A DNA stretch of 14,903 nt from Candidatus Bathyarchaeum sp. (GTDB lineage: Archaea > Thermoproteota > Bathyarchaeia > Bathyarchaeales > Bathyarchaeaceae), in assembly GCA_003096235.1 (NCBI GenBank), contig PIXT01000230.1, positions 1 to 14,903 on the forward strand, given 5' to 3'. Shown piece by piece: positions 14,278-14,903 of the stretch. The notes beneath the pieces were generated by a model. It was not told where the DNA came from and made no database searches. It was given only the letters and a program-made list of their open reading frames with translations. A program made the position numbers and the translations under genes. Within the stretch, counting starts at the first letter, position 1. Each line of letters opens with the position of its first letter.

Positions 14278-14679
14278 TTAGGTTCTGGGCGGTCGTTTTT
14301 GGGCGTAGCGGTAGCGTCGTGGTTTTCCTTCTCTTGTTAATAGTCCTTCTTTCATTAGGTCTACTAGTGCGTGTGCTACTGCTGTTCGGTCGTAGTGGAA
14401 GCCTTTGCGTGCCATTTCGCTGTGGACTTCTCCGAGTCCGTGTGGTGTTGAGAACCATCCTTCTGTCCAGAGTTGTTGTATTAGGCTTTTGCAGGTTTCT
14501 GCTCTTGGTTGTGGGAGTGGACGTTCGGGTATTATCATGGGTTCTTTTGAGTATGCTGTGACGGTGGATAGGATTCGTTTTACCGATTCTTCTAGTTGGT
14601 TTTGTTGGCATTCGATTTCGAATTCTAGGTTGCCTACTTTCATTTTTAGGCGGATTGGTGGGTCTGTGTTTTCTGTCAT
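14278..14679 (-). CDS. conserved archaeal protein with a C-terminal winged-helix-like domain
   Basis: The 133-residue protein has an N-terminal part with alternating strands (KMKVGNLEFEIECQQNQLEE) and a helix, a proline-rich linker (PERPLPQP, about residues 50-57) and a C-terminal region shaped like a winged helix: LIQQLWTEGWF, then TAVAHALVDLMKEGLLTREG and a basic tail (KPRRYRYAQKRPPR). The tail and fold suggest nucleic-acid binding. No enzyme motif is seen and I cannot name a family. AAGGGA six to seven bases before ATG 14679 supports the start. It is divergent from a gene at 14775 and shares a palindromic promoter region with it, so the two may be co-regulated. Confidence 0.72.
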   Translation of the reverse strand: MTENTDPPIRLKMKVGNLEFEIECQQNQLEESVKRILSTVTAYSKEPMIIPERPLPQPRAETCKSLIQQLWTEGWFSTPHGLGEVHSEMARKGFHYDRTAVAHALVDLMKEGLLTREGKPRRYRYAQKRPPRT

Positions 14680-14704
14680 CGTTTTCCCTTATTGTATATT
14701 GTAT

Positions 14705-14719
14705 TGCACAAGATGTGCA
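14705..14719. repeat. short inverted repeat near the predicted transcription start of the winged-helix-like gene
   Basis: TGCACA-AGA-TGTGCA is a perfect 6+3+6 inverted repeat. It overlaps the predicted minus-strand transcription start near 14706, which is a suitable place for an operator. TATTGCAC, which includes part of its left arm, occurs again at 14735-14742. Confidence 0.4.
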
Positions 14720-14722
14720 TGC

Positions 14723-14740
14723 GCAACATTTAAATATTGC
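14723..14740. promoter_or_regulatory. shared, nearly palindromic TATA region between divergent genes
   Basis: GCAACATTTAAATATTGC is palindromic except for one mismatched pair, with ATTTAAAT as its core. The core is a usable TATA box on both strands: the minus-strand gene starts 44 bases away at 14679 and the plus-strand gene 35 bases away at 14775. The layout suggests one bidirectional promoter. Confidence 0.45.
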
Positions 14741-14749
14741 ACCAACTAA

Positions 14750-14766
14750 ACCAATTCTATATTGGT
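14750..14766. repeat. inverted repeat between divergent promoter and right-edge gene
   Basis: ACCAAT-TCTAT-ATTGGT (6+5+6) lies across the predicted plus-strand transcription start near 14758 and touches the GGTGA ribosome site at 14764-14768. It could be an operator or a small mRNA hairpin that covers the ribosome site. Confidence 0.35.
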
Positions 14767-14774
14767 GAATCTTA

Positions 14775-14903
14775 TTGATTGAACAATATAACTATACAAC
14801 AACACCAACATATAACTTACCACCCTCCCTAGAGCAACTACAACTCCCACAAACATTCATACAACTAAGCCAAAACACAATGAAAAACATAGAAAGCACC
14901 CAA
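14775..14903 (+). CDS. N-terminal part of an unrecognised protein, cut by the right edge
   Basis: A frame of 43 codons is open from TTG 14775 to the window edge. GGTGA lies six bases upstream of the TTG and an in-frame TGA at 14766 bounds the frame. The residues are polar and rich in Gln, Thr and Leu (starting MIEQYNYTTTPTYNLPPSLE), which reads like a real protein start and not a random frame. No signal peptide or membrane span is visible. A later ATG at 14880 could be an alternative start but has no ribosome site. The protein family is not recognised. Confidence 0.5.
   Translation, partial: MIEQYNYTTTPTYNLPPSLEQLQLPQTFIQLSQNTMKNIESTQ

Noticed and set aside
14262..14561. 99-codon hydrophobic frame on the plus strand
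   Set aside because: It is the antisense of the conserved gene at 14278-14679; its Val/Leu/Arg-rich composition is the mirror of that gene and it has no ribosome site.

Overview
The window looks archaeal, most like a Bathyarchaeia-type (uncultured TACK) genome, though this is an inference from gene content and not a database result. Supporting signs are AT-rich TATA boxes of the form TTAAATATTT 25-45 bases before start codons instead of -35/-10 pairs, Shine-Dalgarno motifs (GAGGT, GGAGG, GAGGAG), a bipartite-type archaeal lipoate-protein ligase, an archaeal winged-helix regulator of the HTH_45 kind, and small multi-span membrane proteins of unknown function. No rRNA, tRNA, CRISPR array or insertion sequence was seen.

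Layout: (1) 1-488, minus: secreted or anchored surface protein with a signal peptide, cut by the left edge, followed by a small two-span membrane protein (612-842). (2) 959-3667, minus: a SERCA/PMR1-type calcium-pumping P-type ATPase, complete except for one in-frame TGA that splits it into 209 and 690 residues. (3) 3916-5982, plus: membrane pyrophosphatase with the residues of the K+-independent proton-pumping class, convergent with (4) 5992-6789, minus: lipoate-protein ligase A. (5) 6790-7455: non-coding 666 bp holding a diverged 65-bp direct repeat, an 8-bp inverted repeat and a good TATA box. (6) 7456-12688, plus: a tight six-gene operon. (7) 12725-13731, minus: HTH regulator plus four-span membrane protein with overlapping ATGA and an 18-bp perfect palindrome at the promoter. 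(8) 13989-14903: winged-helix regulator (plus), conserved winged-helix-like protein (minus) and, divergent from it, the start of a gene cut by the right edge.

The six-gene operon is the centre of interest: a CcdA/DsbD-like thiol transporter, a NapH/NosR-like membrane polyferredoxin, one 2-hydroxyacyl-CoA dehydratase/benzoyl-CoA reductase-type iron-sulfur subunit, two unlike ASKHA ATPase activators, and a small two-cluster ferredoxin. Together they read as an ATP-driven machine that lifts electrons to very low potential and delivers them to one double-cubane or [4Fe-4S] reductase subunit, with a membrane module feeding or draining electrons. The substrate cannot be read from the sequence. The usual second catalytic subunit (BcrC/HgdA type) is absent from the operon, while two ATPase subunits are kept, which fits neither classical benzoyl-CoA reductase nor the usual one-activator double-cubane systems.
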